Shown one piece after another: positions 24,123 to 32,884 of a stretch of DNA of 64,000 bases (position 1 is the first letter of the stretch; the number at the start of each line of letters is the position of its first letter). The stretch covers positions 4,705,579-4,769,578 of the forward strand of contig CP011806.1 in the NCBI GenBank assembly GCA_001664505.1, in the 5' to 3' direction. The stretch is from Acidobacteria bacterium Mor1. Its GTDB lineage: Bacteria > Acidobacteriota > Polarisedimenticolia > Polarisedimenticolales > Polarisedimenticolaceae. The notes beneath the pieces are model-generated. The model saw only the letters and a program-made list of their open reading frames with translations. It was not told the DNA's origin and searched no databases. A program made the position numbers and the translations under genes.

Positions 24123-27100
24123 TCAGTCGGCGTCCGCGAGAGGGGTGTCGACGATCAGCTTGGCGATGCGGCCTTCCCGCCGGAACAGGGAACTGCTGTC
24201 CTCGGGGCCGAGGTCGGTGCCGGTTTCGGTGCGCTCGGTGCCGTCGGCGTAGCAGATCCGAATCCGGGCTTCGTCGGACACGCGGTAGACCACCGGCACT
24301 CCGCAGAGGGTGAAGGCCATCGAGCCCGCCTCCAGCTCCTCGGTACGCTCGGAGTCTCCTCCGGTGGAGAAACGCCAGGTCTCCGGCGCTTCGAGGAATT
24401 CGTCCCGCCCGACCATCACCGTGTCGAAGCGCAGCATGCCCTCCTGCACTCGCACGCCGAGCTGCCACAGACGGCTGATCACGTCTTCCTTGACCTGGCC
24501 GGTCAGGCCGGGCTGCTGCACGCCGGCAAACCCGGGGGTATGTGAGTAGGGATCCACGGGGAACGCGCCGTATTGCCCCGGCCGCTTGTGAGCGCCGATT
24601 CCGTCGCGGATATCGCGGAAGCAGAGAGCGAGTTCCCGGACCACCTCGGCATCGGTTTTCGTATCCAGCGCATCGGAGATGATCTCGCCGTTGGCCAGAA
24701 GCAGCTTGGAAACCATGTGCCAGTAGATGCAGCCCAGCCCCTCGTACTTGTACATGGAACCCGAGCGGCCGGTGAACTTGCGGTGCATGAACACCGACTC
24801 GTAGATCTCGCCGAGTTCGGCGACGGTGGCGTCATGAACGTCGGGCGCCTTGCCCAGCGCCTCACGAAGGACCTCCGCATTGCGGAAGCTGCCGTTGAAG
24901 TGCACTCGGCCGTCACGGTCTCGCTCGACGTAGTCGGTGCGGCCGCTGGCAAGCTCCTGGCGGATCCACTCGCTGCCCTCGACGGTTTCCTCGGGAATCA
25001 CGTTCTTGTCGAGGAACGAGGGCAGCTCGCGATCGGGGTAGAGCATGTAGCTGTTCTGGTCGGCGCGGTAGAGCCGGCTGGCGCGGAGCGCCAGAAGCAG
25101 GTCCCGGGCGGCAGCCGGGTCGAGGTAGCCGGAACTGAGCACCGCGACCTGGCCCTCGAGCATCTCCTCCAGCGGTTCGATCTCGTGCCCCTCGTCGCCG
25201 AAGCGGATCAGGTTGTAGGCGTCGAACAGGCCGTCCTCGCGGCGGCCGTGGTCGATGCTGTGGTCGATGTACTCCAGCGCCCGCTCGAGGAAGCTTTCGA
25301 TTTCCGAACGGCTGAGCGTCTGCCGTCGCCCGTTGAACCCGTCGGAGATTCGCGCCCGGTAGGCCTCGCTGGCCGCTCCCATACGGTCCATGAAGGTCTT
25401 GCGGTCCGCGGGGGTGACCCGGCGGGCCAGCATTCCGCGGTGATCCTCGAAGATCACGCCGGCGTCCTCGAAGAAGCCGGCCAGCTCCTGGGAGATCATG
25501 TAGCGGTTCTCGCCGCTATCCCCCAGCAGCACCTGCAGCAGCTCCACGTAGCGCCGCAGGTAGCAAAGCGTGACCATCGAGAGGCCGTAGCCGACCAGGG
25601 CGTTGTTGGCGTCGTTCCATTCCGGGCGCTGGGTGTTCATCCAGATGCCGCCGCCGGGGACGAAGTTGGCGAAGCGCGCCAATGCCGAGAGCAGCAGCTT
25701 CTCCAGCAGGTTGACCCGCTGGGTCGATCCGTCCCGGGCGGGCATCAGCTTGCCGTCGCTACCGAGCCGGGCGACCCGCTGCTCGACGACCCGGGCCCGC
25801 TCCCCGTCGTAGGTCACGGTGTTGCGCGGGTCTGCCAGAAGGTCCTTGTAGGGCTTGATCCGGTAGGGCACGTCGGCAAACACGAACAGGTCGCGATTCA
25901 TCAGTGCCGCCAGCCTGCCCGGGTGATAGCGCTGCGAGAGATCGAGCAGCCGCGACAGGTAGCCGACCTGGTGGTCTCCCCAGTACCCGATGTTGGACCA
26001 GGGGTCGTCGGGGTCGAGCACCTCCCAGTCGATGCCCTCCCGGGAGATGCGATAGGCGTTGTGCCCGTCGGCGGTGGAGGCGTTGACGAACTTGCAGATG
26101 AAGCTCTCGATGTACTCGGGGAAGGAAAGCGCCAGCGCCTCCCAGTTCTGGAAGATGTCCCGCCAGTTGCCCTCGTAGGAGTGAGTTTCGCTGCCGTCTC
26201 CGTTGGCGACCCGGATCGAGAAGTGGTTCCACGGGCGGCTGGGATCCCCGTGCCGCCGGCCGAAGCTGAGGGGCAGGTATTCGTAGACCAGCCGGATGAA
26301 GGTCTCGTTGCCGCTTTGCTCGGCCCGCTCGAGGGTCGAGGAGAGGGTCAGCTCACCTTCGTCGGCCAACAGCTTCGCGATGGCCTTGTAGGCGCTCCGA
26401 TTGCGATCGCGCACGAACCGCAGGAAGTCCTTGCGGGGGAATTCGTAGGCGTGGGGGAACACACCCCCGCGCATGATGTTGAACAGTGTGTTGGAGAAGT
26501 GGCGGCCGGTGACCAGGTTGTCCGAGGACTTCTGGAAGCCGTCGGCGGCCCCGGCAAGACGCCGCAAACGGGCGGTGCCCGCCTGGATGTCCGTGTCGAG
26601 TTCGTCGGCGGAGATGCCGCTCCGGATCTTGCCGAGAAGGTCGGCGACCCGGGACGGGCCCTGCTCGACGTCGGCGATCAGGTCCCAGGAGTGGTCGCCC
26701 CGGGCGGGCAGCGTCAGCGCCGCATGGACGAGGAACGCTCCCCGCTTGCCGCGGCAGTGAGATTCAGGGGTGATCTCTTCGCCGACACAGAACGCCTGGA
26801 CCTGGTCTTCCGACAGCAACAGCGCCGTCCGGTCGAGGCCGCGGCTCCAGACCACCGTGGCCTTGAGCGCCTCGCTGGGCTCGGCCCGGTCGGTCATGAT
26901 CGAGCTCATGGTGTACAGGCCGGCGCAGGTGCCCTCGACCGCCTCGGCCTGCTTGTAGGCATCGACCAGGGTGCTCATCTGCGCCTGGGAGTTGCGGTCC
27001 ACACCGTAGGGCAGCAGGTTGCGCACGCCGTCCAGCAACTCGACCCGCACCTCCTCGACGCCATTGTTGATCAGTTCCGCCCGGCGGATGAACCCGTAGC

Positions 27101-27581
27101 GGTTGCTGCTGCTCCAGCCGTAGGAGAAGGTCAGGCCCAGGCTGCGGTTGACCTCCTCGAAGATCAGCTTGTTGCCGGCGGCGTTCTTGTAGAGGAAACG
27201 CTCGGTGTCGTAGACCGACGGGCTGCGGTCGAAGGGCAGCCAAAGCATCGTGCGGCCGTCCCGCTCCACCCGCAGCACGGTTTTCGGCCCGGTGGTCCAG
27301 CAGGCGTCGTGGATCTTGTCGTCGGTGCAGTAGGGGAAGAGGGCAGTCTGAGAGTTCCGGCGCCCGCAGGTCAGGCCGCCGGTGCTCGAGACGAAGCACC
27401 AGTGGTCGTAGCCGCTGACCACGCTCATGAAGAACGGGGGCATCGTGTCGTAGTTGGCGATGCGGTAGAAGCGCTCGCCGTCCCGCTCGACACGCTGCCA
27501 CGCGTCATCGGGTGCCGGAGTACGAAGTGGCGACTCTCCGAGGAATACTTGCTGCACCAGCCGTCGCGTCATCAAATCCAT
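24123..27581 (-). CDS. Cytosolic GH94/GH149-like (clan GH-Q) glycoside phosphorylase candidate
   Basis: A 1152-residue protein without signal peptide or membrane helix. Several stretches follow GH94-type order: an N-terminal beta region (HWCFVSSTGGLTCGRRNSQ..LFPYCTDDKIHD; FSYGWSSSNRYGFIRRAELIN), a helical barrel (EGNWRDIFQNWEALA; DPWSNIGYWGDHQVGYLSRLLDLS), and RPEWNDANNALVGYGLSMVTL, which aligns by position with the GH94 DWNDG catalytic block, with Glu654 in place of the first Asp. Length fits GH149/GH161 beta-1,3-oligoglucan phosphorylases better than GH94. It is last in an operon with GH3, an MFS porter and a GH-A lipoprotein; import followed by phosphorolysis to glucose-1-phosphate is inferred. 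The ATG lies one base after the upstream stop, with no Shine-Dalgarno sequence. Confidence 0.55.
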   Translation of the reverse strand: MDLMTRRLVQQVFLGESPLRTPAPDDAWQRVERDGERFYRIANYDTMPPFFMSVVSGYDHWCFVSSTGGLTCGRRNSQTALFPYCTDDKIHDACWTTGPKTVLRVERDGRTMLWLPFDRSPSVYDTERFLYKNAAGNKLIFEEVNRSLGLTFSYGWSSSNRYGFIRRAELINNGVEEVRVELLDGVRNLLPYGVDRNSQAQMSTLVDAYKQAEAVEGTCAGLYTMSSIMTDRAEPSEALKATVVWSRGLDRTALLLSEDQVQAFCVGEEITPESHCRGKRGAFLVHAALTLPARGDHSWDLIADVEQGPSRVADLLGKIRSGISADELDTDIQAGTARLRRLAGAADGFQKSSDNLVTGRHFSNTLFNIMRGGVFPHAYEFPRKDFLRFVRDRNRSAYKAIAKLLADEGELTLSSTLERAEQSGNETFIRLVYEYLPLSFGRRHGDPSRPWNHFSIRVANGDGSETHSYEGNWRDIFQNWEALALSFPEYIESFICKFVNASTADGHNAYRISREGIDWEVLDPDDPWSNIGYWGDHQVGYLSRLLDLSQRYHPGRLAALMNRDLFVFADVPYRIKPYKDLLADPRNTVTYDGERARVVEQRVARLGSDGKLMPARDGSTQRVNLLEKLLLSALARFANFVPGGGIWMNTQRPEWNDANNALVGYGLSMVTLCYLRRYVELLQVLLGDSGENRYMISQELAGFFEDAGVIFEDHRGMLARRVTPADRKTFMDRMGAASEAYRARISDGFNGRRQTLSRSEIESFLERALEYIDHSIDHGRREDGLFDAYNLIRFGDEGHEIEPLEEMLEGQVAVLSSGYLDPAAARDLLLALRASRLYRADQNSYMLYPDRELPSFLDKNVIPEETVEGSEWIRQELASGRTDYVERDRDGRVHFNGSFRNAEVLREALGKAPDVHDATVAELGEIYESVFMHRKFTGRSGSMYKYEGLGCIYWHMVSKLLLANGEIISDALDTKTDAEVVRELALCFRDIRDGIGAHKRPGQYGAFPVDPYSHTPGFAGVQQPGLTGQVKEDVISRLWQLGVRVQEGMLRFDTVMVGRDEFLEAPETWRFSTGGDSERTEELEAGSMAFTLCGVPVVYRVSDEARIRICYADGTERTETGTDLGPEDSSSLFRREGRIAKLIVDTPLADAD

Positions 27582-27582
27582 T

Positions 27583-28938
27583 TTACTTGACCAGGAAAGG
27601 AATGTTGGCGTGACCTGCGTGACCCTGTCCGTCGGTCACGTAGGCGAACAATCGATACTTGCCCGGCTCGGCCGGGGCGGTCAGCCGGGCTGCGCCGTCG
27701 GATCCGGTCTCGACCAGGCCCGAGATCGCTTCCGGGATCTCCTCCTTGTCGCCACCGGTCTGGGTGGCCTCGCTTTCGCGCATGACCTCCCAGCGGTAGG
27801 TCAGCGGGTCTCCGTCGGGATCCTGGGCCGAGAAGGAGATCCCGATACCCTGGCCCGGAGCAAGGGTGACGCTCTGGTGGGCGTTCCGGCCGTCGAGCAG
27901 GATGTCGGTCACCCGGGGCGATCGGTTCTCGGGCCATTCCCCGTTCCAGACCTTGTGCATCACGTCGACGGTCTCGGTTTCGGTGCCGTCTTCCAGGAAC
28001 ATGCCGTACCAGGTCGGCGTGCGTTCCTGCTTTTGGCCCCAGAGGAAGACGTACGAGCCGATCAGCCGCACCGGGTCCGAGGCGATGGCGATCTCGTGGC
28101 TCTTCAGGTAGTTGTCCGCCTTGGCGCTGCTGTTCTGTTCGATCGGCGCCTCCCAGGCGGTTTTGCCCACCTCCCAGTGTCCGATCGCGCCCCACTCGGA
28201 GACGATGTAGGGCTTGTCCCAGCCGATCTCCTCCAGGTAGCGGGGCAGGTTGACCACGTCGCCGTACATCTGGATGCTGACGAAGTCCACGTCCGAGGCA
28301 CGGGTGTTCATCAGCTCCGCCAGCTCCTTGCCGAACCCGGCCAGGGCGGTGGTGGTCGGATGCTTGCCGTCGATCTCGTGAATCATCTTGGAGATGTCGT
28401 TGACCGCGTCGAACACCTTGTTGTTGGTGGCGAACAGGTTGGGTTCGTTTCCGATGACCCAGGTCAGCAGCGCCGGGTGGTCCTTGTACTTGAGCACCTC
28501 TCCCTTGGCGTATTCGAACTGGGCGGCGACCGCTTCCTCGTCGTCGTAGTCGAAGCCGTGGCGTTCCCGGCCGATCTCGATGCACATCGACACGGTCAGG
28601 CCCAGGCGATGAGCCCGGTCCAGTACTTCTTGTCCGGTGTCGACCCCGTTGTCGGTGCGCCAGGTGCGGAAGGAGTTCCCGCCGTGGGCCGCCAGGGCCT
28701 CGGGGTCGCCGAACTCCAGGCCGGCTCCCTTGACGAAGTAGGGCTCGCCGTCCCGCAGCAGCATGTAGCGGCCGTCCCGCTGCACCAGTTCGACCGGGAT
28801 CGCTCCGGTCGGGGATTCGGAGCTCATGGCTTCACCTTCGGCGGCGTCTTCACCGGGCGTGCAGCCGGTGAGGCCCCCGAGGGTCAGAAGGATCAGGGCC
28901 GCCGGTAGGGCCGCGGAGCAGGCGATGGACTTCTTCAT
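27583..28938 (-). CDS. Clan GH-A (GH2-C-like TIM barrel) glycoside hydrolase lipoprotein
   Basis: A 451-residue lipoprotein (lipobox LTGC, C26). The start at 28938 overlaps the porter stop by 4 bp. Residues 47-330 form a TIM barrel: DGEPYFVKGAGLEFG near strand 1, TWVIGNEPN with E165 as acid/base, and PYIVSEWGAIGHWE with E248 as nucleophile, the strand-4/strand-7 arrangement of clan GH-A. Residues 355-451 form an Ig/cadherin-like sandwich (DPDGDPLTYRWEV...YVTDGQGH). The exact family is not assigned; GH2-C-like or one of the small beta-1,3-glucanase GH-A families fits context. It probably trims imported oligosaccharides at the membrane. Confidence 0.8.
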   Translation of the reverse strand: MKKSIACSAALPAALILLTLGGLTGCTPGEDAAEGEAMSSESPTGAIPVELVQRDGRYMLLRDGEPYFVKGAGLEFGDPEALAAHGGNSFRTWRTDNGVDTGQEVLDRAHRLGLTVSMCIEIGRERHGFDYDDEEAVAAQFEYAKGEVLKYKDHPALLTWVIGNEPNLFATNNKVFDAVNDISKMIHEIDGKHPTTTALAGFGKELAELMNTRASDVDFVSIQMYGDVVNLPRYLEEIGWDKPYIVSEWGAIGHWEVGKTAWEAPIEQNSSAKADNYLKSHEIAIASDPVRLIGSYVFLWGQKQERTPTWYGMFLEDGTETETVDVMHKVWNGEWPENRSPRVTDILLDGRNAHQSVTLAPGQGIGISFSAQDPDGDPLTYRWEVMRESEATQTGGDKEEIPEAISGLVETGSDGAARLTAPAEPGKYRLFAYVTDGQGHAGHANIPFLVK

Positions 28939-30482
28939 GATTTCACCAGCAGGGTTTCCAGCTCTTCCAGGCTGCGACCCTTGGTTTCGGGTAGGAGGCG
29001 GGCGACGAACAGCAGACCGATCACCGCGAAGACGCCGTAGATCAGGAAGGTCATCGAGTTGCCCAGGTTCTCGAGTTCCCAGGGGAAGACCTGCTGCACC
29101 AGGAAGCTGACGGCGGAGTTGATCAAACCGACGAAGGAGATGGCGACCCCGCGGATCCAGCCGGGGAACAGTTCGGAGAACAGCACCCACATCACCGGGC
29201 CCAGGGAGACGGCGAATCCGGCGACGAAGCCGAGGATGCCGATCAGGATCAAGGTCGAGTTGGCCTCGATGGTCATCTTGACCAGATCGCTACCGTGAGC
29301 GGTCATCGTCTCGGCGTCGAGAACACCGCTGAGGGCCTTGCGCAGCGCGATATCGCTCTCGAAGGTCTGGCCGACCAGCGGCGCTACGGCGCTGCGCTCC
29401 ACCCCCTCGGGAAGCGAATCGAGGTGATCGGCCTGCAGGGTGTAGGTCGCCGAGGCGAAGCCCCAGGAGACCAGGAACAGGAACGCGGCGACCATGGTGA
29501 CGCCGGCCAGCAGCAGGGTGCGGCGCCCGAAGCGATCGATGGTCAGGATGGCGATTACCGTGAAGACCACGTTGACCGCGGTGACGATCACCGTCTGCAT
29601 CAGCGAGTCGCCGGTCGAGATTCCCGTCAACTCGAAGATGGTCGTGGCGTAGAAGAAGATCGCGTTGATTCCGGTGATCTGCTGCAGAATGGCGACGCCC
29701 GCCCCCAAGATCAGCACCAGCCGCAGCGCCGGGTTCAGAAGCTCGAAGACGGACCCCTTGCTCTTGCCCGACGCCTCGGCCAGGGAAGCGTGCAGCGCAT
29801 CGAGGTCGGCCTGGGCCGTTTCCCGGTCGGTCACCCGGCTGAGGATGTCCAGGGCCTGATCGTTGTCCCCGCGAGTCGCCAGCCAGCGCGGGCTTTCGGG
29901 CACCGCGAACAGGGCGAAGAAGTAGATCACCGCCGGTATCGCCTCGACTCCCAGCATCCAGCGCCAGCCCGATTCGGCGAGGTTCGAGACGCCGTCCTGG
30001 CCGAGCTGGTAGATGAAGTAGTTGGCCAGGGGTGCCGCGAACAGGCCCAGCACGATGTTGAGCTGGTTGAACGCGACCATCCGGCCGCGCAGATGTCCGG
30101 GCGCCAGCTCGGCGATGTAGAGCGGAGCGACGATCAGCGCCGCGCCGACGCCGAGGCCACCCAGCATGCGGGCGGCGACCAGGCTGTAGAAATCGGTGGC
30201 GAACGCCGAGGCAACCGCCGACAGTCCGAAGACGATCGCGGCAACCCGCAGCATCGCCCGCCGACCGAAACGGTCGCTCAGCGGCCCCGAGCACATCATC
30301 GCGAAGGTCGCCGTCAACGTCAGGCAGGCGACCGCAAAGCCCGACTGGATCGAGTCCAGCTTGAACTCCGCGGTCAGGGGGCCGATGGCGCCGGAGATCA
30401 CCGACGCGTCGTATCCCATCAGGAAACCGCCGAGCGCTGCGGTCAGCGACAACCGCGCGGCGTACCAGGTCCCTCGAGTCAT
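28935..30482 (-). CDS. MFS sugar porter
   Basis: A 515-residue inner-membrane transporter. ATG 30482 follows GAGGAGGGG and overlaps the GH3 stop (ATGA). Sugar-porter signatures are clear: LGGFLMGYDASVISGA in helix 1, the DRFGRR loop after helix 2 and again IDRFGRRTLLL, the helix-4/5 GVGAALIVAPLYIAELAP.HLRGRMV, the QQITGINAIFFYAT motif in helix 7, and PETKGRSLEELE at the C terminus. A long periplasmic loop between helices 9 and 10 (about 60 residues) is typical of XylE-like bacterial porters. It should import glucose or short beta-glucosides released by the neighbouring enzymes. Confidence 0.93.
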   Translation of the reverse strand: MTRGTWYAARLSLTAALGGFLMGYDASVISGAIGPLTAEFKLDSIQSGFAVACLTLTATFAMMCSGPLSDRFGRRAMLRVAAIVFGLSAVASAFATDFYSLVAARMLGGLGVGAALIVAPLYIAELAPGHLRGRMVAFNQLNIVLGLFAAPLANYFIYQLGQDGVSNLAESGWRWMLGVEAIPAVIYFFALFAVPESPRWLATRGDNDQALDILSRVTDRETAQADLDALHASLAEASGKSKGSVFELLNPALRLVLILGAGVAILQQITGINAIFFYATTIFELTGISTGDSLMQTVIVTAVNVVFTVIAILTIDRFGRRTLLLAGVTMVAAFLFLVSWGFASATYTLQADHLDSLPEGVERSAVAPLVGQTFESDIALRKALSGVLDAETMTAHGSDLVKMTIEANSTLILIGILGFVAGFAVSLGPVMWVLFSELFPGWIRGVAISFVGLINSAVSFLVQQVFPWELENLGNSMTFLIYGVFAVIGLLFVARLLPETKGRSLEELETLLVKS

Positions 30483-32809
30483 GACCCCTCCTCGGGTTTG
30501 GCGGCGGTGACGCGGAACTCCACCCGAAGGTCCGCATCGGAGCTGCCGCCGATCCAGGCGTGGAACACGCCCGGCTCGGTAATCCGTTCCATCGTTCGTC
30601 CGACGAAGGCGAGGTCGTCGCTGTGAAGGTCGAAGGTGACTCGCGTCTTCTGTCCGGGCTTTAGCCGCACACGGCGGAAGCCCTTGAGTTCCCGCACCGG
30701 CCGGGTCATCTGGCCGACCAGGTCGCGGGTGTAGAGCTGCACGATTTCATCGGCCGCGACGTCGCCGGTGTTCTCCACCGTGGCGCTGACGGTCAGCGAT
30801 TCGCCCAGGGCCATGCTGGTTCGGCTGACGGCGATGTCCCCGTAGCGGAAGCTCGCGTAGGACAGGCCGTAGCCGAAGGGGAACTGCGGTTCGAAGCCGG
30901 CGTCCAGGTGGCTGGCGACCAGGCCGGTGCTGTACTGCACCATCCGCTCTTCCAGATCGTCGATGTGGATGAAGTTCTCGGCGCTGGGCGGCTTGCCGGT
31001 GTGCTTGTGGCCGAAGAAGATCGGGATCTGTCCCACCATCTTCGGGAAGGTCATCGGCAGCTTCCCGGATGGGGACTCGGCGCCGAACAGCACGTCGGCG
31101 ATGGCCGGTCCGCCCATGGTGCCGGGGTGCCAGGCGAACAGCAGCGCGTCCACCTGATCGAGCACCGGCGCCAGGGTCAGCGGGCGCCCGGCCTGGATCA
31201 CCGCGATGACCGGTTTGTCCTTGGCGGCGCCGGCCACGGTGCGGACCAGATCGTGTTGGTTTCCGGGGAGGCCGATCTCGGCCCGGCAGTGAGCCTCGCC
31301 CGAGAGCATGGATTCCTCGCCGAGGAACAGCAGCACTGCATCGGCGCTTGCCGCGGCGTCGCGGGCCGCGGCGAACCCTTCGGTCGAACGGCTGCGGGAG
31401 TTCTTCATCGCCCGCACGTACTCGACTTCGGCGGAATCGCCGAGCTGCCGGCGGAGCGCGGAAAGCGGTGTCCGGGTGATCGAGGTGTCCCCGTCGAAGA
31501 TCCAGGTGCCGAGCTGCTCGTACTCGTCGTCGGCCAGGGGGCCGATCACGGCCACTCGCCGCAGTTCGGTCCGGTTGAGAGGGAGCGCCCGATCCCGATT
31601 CTGCAGCAGTACCAGGCTTTGCAGCGCAGCCTCCCGCGCCAGCTCGAGATGCTCGTCGTTGGCGGTGGCCGGGAAATCCGACGGGTTCCGGTATGGCCGC
31701 TCGAACAGCCCCAGACGAAACTTGACCCGCAGGATGTCGGCGACCATGGCGTCGAGCTGCGCAGGGTCGACGGCGCCCTGTTCGATCAGCCCGGCCAGAT
31801 GGTCCCGGTAGAGCGGCGTCGCCATCTCCATGTTGACGCCGGCATCGACCGCCTGGCGGGCGGCGTCCCGGGCATCTTCGGCGACACCGTGGATCACGAG
31901 CTGCTCGATCGAGGCCCAGTCGCTGACCACGAAGCCGTCGAAGTTCCATTCGCCACGCAGCACGTCGGTCATCAGGAAGCGGTTGCCGGTCGCGGGTACG
32001 CCGTTGAGGTCGCTGAACGAGGTCATCAGCGTCGCCACCCCGGCGTCGACCGCAGCGCGGAATGGCGGAAAGTGCACCTCGCGCAGGTCATGCTCGGCGA
32101 TGTTGGTGGTGGCGTAGTCCCGTCCCGCCTCGACGGCGCCGTAGCCGGCGAAGTGCTTGGCGCAGGCGGCGATGTTGCCCGGTGCCGAGAGATCCTCTCC
32201 CTGGAACCCGCGAACCATGGCCACGGCCATCCGGGAGGTCAGGAACGGATCCTCGCCGAAGGTCTCGGCGACCCGGCCCCAGCGGGGATCCCGGGACATG
32301 TCGATCATCGGCGCGAAGGTCCAGTTGACCCCCGAGGCCGAGGCCTCCAGCGCCGCCATCCGCGCCCCGCGGCGGACCAGCTCGGGGTTGAAGCTCGCTG
32401 CCTGTCCAAGCGGGATCGGCAGCACGGTGCGGAAACCGTGGATCACATCCCGGCCGAACAGCAGGGGAATGCCCAGGCGGCTCTCCTCCACCGCAATCCG
32501 CTGAATCTCGTTGACGATCTCGACATCGACTTCGTTGAGAACCGAGCCGAGCCCGCCGTTGCGGACGCGGGCCCGCATGTCGTCGGGCAGGGTGCCGCCG
32601 GCGCCGTTGATCTGGGTCATCTGGCCGATTTTCTCGGCCAGCGTCATTTTCTCGATCAGGTCGGCGACGCGGGCTTCAACGTCGCTCGGAGTGGCCGCCG
32701 AGATTCCGCAGAGGGCTGCGAGCCAGACCAGGAACCCACAGAACAGGGTATCCAAGGCTCGTCTTTTGCGTGCGGGCGACAACAAGGGGCTCGGCCCGTA
32801 AACGGGCAC
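30479..32809 (-). CDS. GH3 family beta-glucosidase, periplasmic
   Basis: A 776-residue exported enzyme. The GTG at 32809 is uncertain: its GGAGA directly abuts the codon, and a TTG 19 codons in is an alternative. The signal peptide has ARKRR then LFCGFLVWLAALCGISA. The GH3 TIM barrel includes GIPLLFGRDVIHGFRTVLPIPL, CAKHFAGYGAVEAGRDY and GFVVSDW with D297 as nucleophile. The alpha/beta sandwich and a C-terminal fibronectin-III-like domain (VENTGDVAADEIVQLYTRD) follow. It hydrolyses terminal beta-glucosyl units; beta-1,3 specificity is inferred from the locus. It overlaps the MFS gene by 4 bp and starts just beyond a terminator-like hairpin. Confidence 0.93.
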   Translation of the reverse strand: MPVYGPSPLLSPARKRRALDTLFCGFLVWLAALCGISAATPSDVEARVADLIEKMTLAEKIGQMTQINGAGGTLPDDMRARVRNGGLGSVLNEVDVEIVNEIQRIAVEESRLGIPLLFGRDVIHGFRTVLPIPLGQAASFNPELVRRGARMAALEASASGVNWTFAPMIDMSRDPRWGRVAETFGEDPFLTSRMAVAMVRGFQGEDLSAPGNIAACAKHFAGYGAVEAGRDYATTNIAEHDLREVHFPPFRAAVDAGVATLMTSFSDLNGVPATGNRFLMTDVLRGEWNFDGFVVSDWASIEQLVIHGVAEDARDAARQAVDAGVNMEMATPLYRDHLAGLIEQGAVDPAQLDAMVADILRVKFRLGLFERPYRNPSDFPATANDEHLELAREAALQSLVLLQNRDRALPLNRTELRRVAVIGPLADDEYEQLGTWIFDGDTSITRTPLSALRRQLGDSAEVEYVRAMKNSRSRSTEGFAAARDAAASADAVLLFLGEESMLSGEAHCRAEIGLPGNQHDLVRTVAGAAKDKPVIAVIQAGRPLTLAPVLDQVDALLFAWHPGTMGGPAIADVLFGAESPSGKLPMTFPKMVGQIPIFFGHKHTGKPPSAENFIHIDDLEERMVQYSTGLVASHLDAGFEPQFPFGYGLSYASFRYGDIAVSRTSMALGESLTVSATVENTGDVAADEIVQLYTRDLVGQMTRPVRELKGFRRVRLKPGQKTRVTFDLHSDDLAFVGRTMERITEPGVFHAWIGGSSDADLRVEFRVTAAKPEEGS

Positions 32810-32816
32810 TCTCCAG

Positions 32817-32860
32817 AAAAAGGAACGGGGGCGTCACGGGGTATGCAGCGCGACGCCCCC
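32817..32860 (-). terminator. Intrinsic terminator or attenuator between TonB receptor and GH3 genes
   Basis: In the leftward transcript GGGGGCGTC (32860-32852) pairs with GACGCCCCC (32835-32827) across a 16-base loop and is followed by GTTCCTTTTT. It lies 24 bp after the receptor stop. The T tract ends only about 8 bp before the GTG assigned to GH3, so downstream genes need either read-through or a promoter hidden here. Confidence 0.75.
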
Positions 32861-32884
32861 GGTCAAAGGGATCAGAAACGCGTA

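Noticed and set aside
24573-27590. Long + strand frame (1005 codons) opposite the phosphorylase-like gene
   Set aside because: No ribosome-binding site or recognisable domain; a high-GC antisense shadow of a gene with clear motifs.
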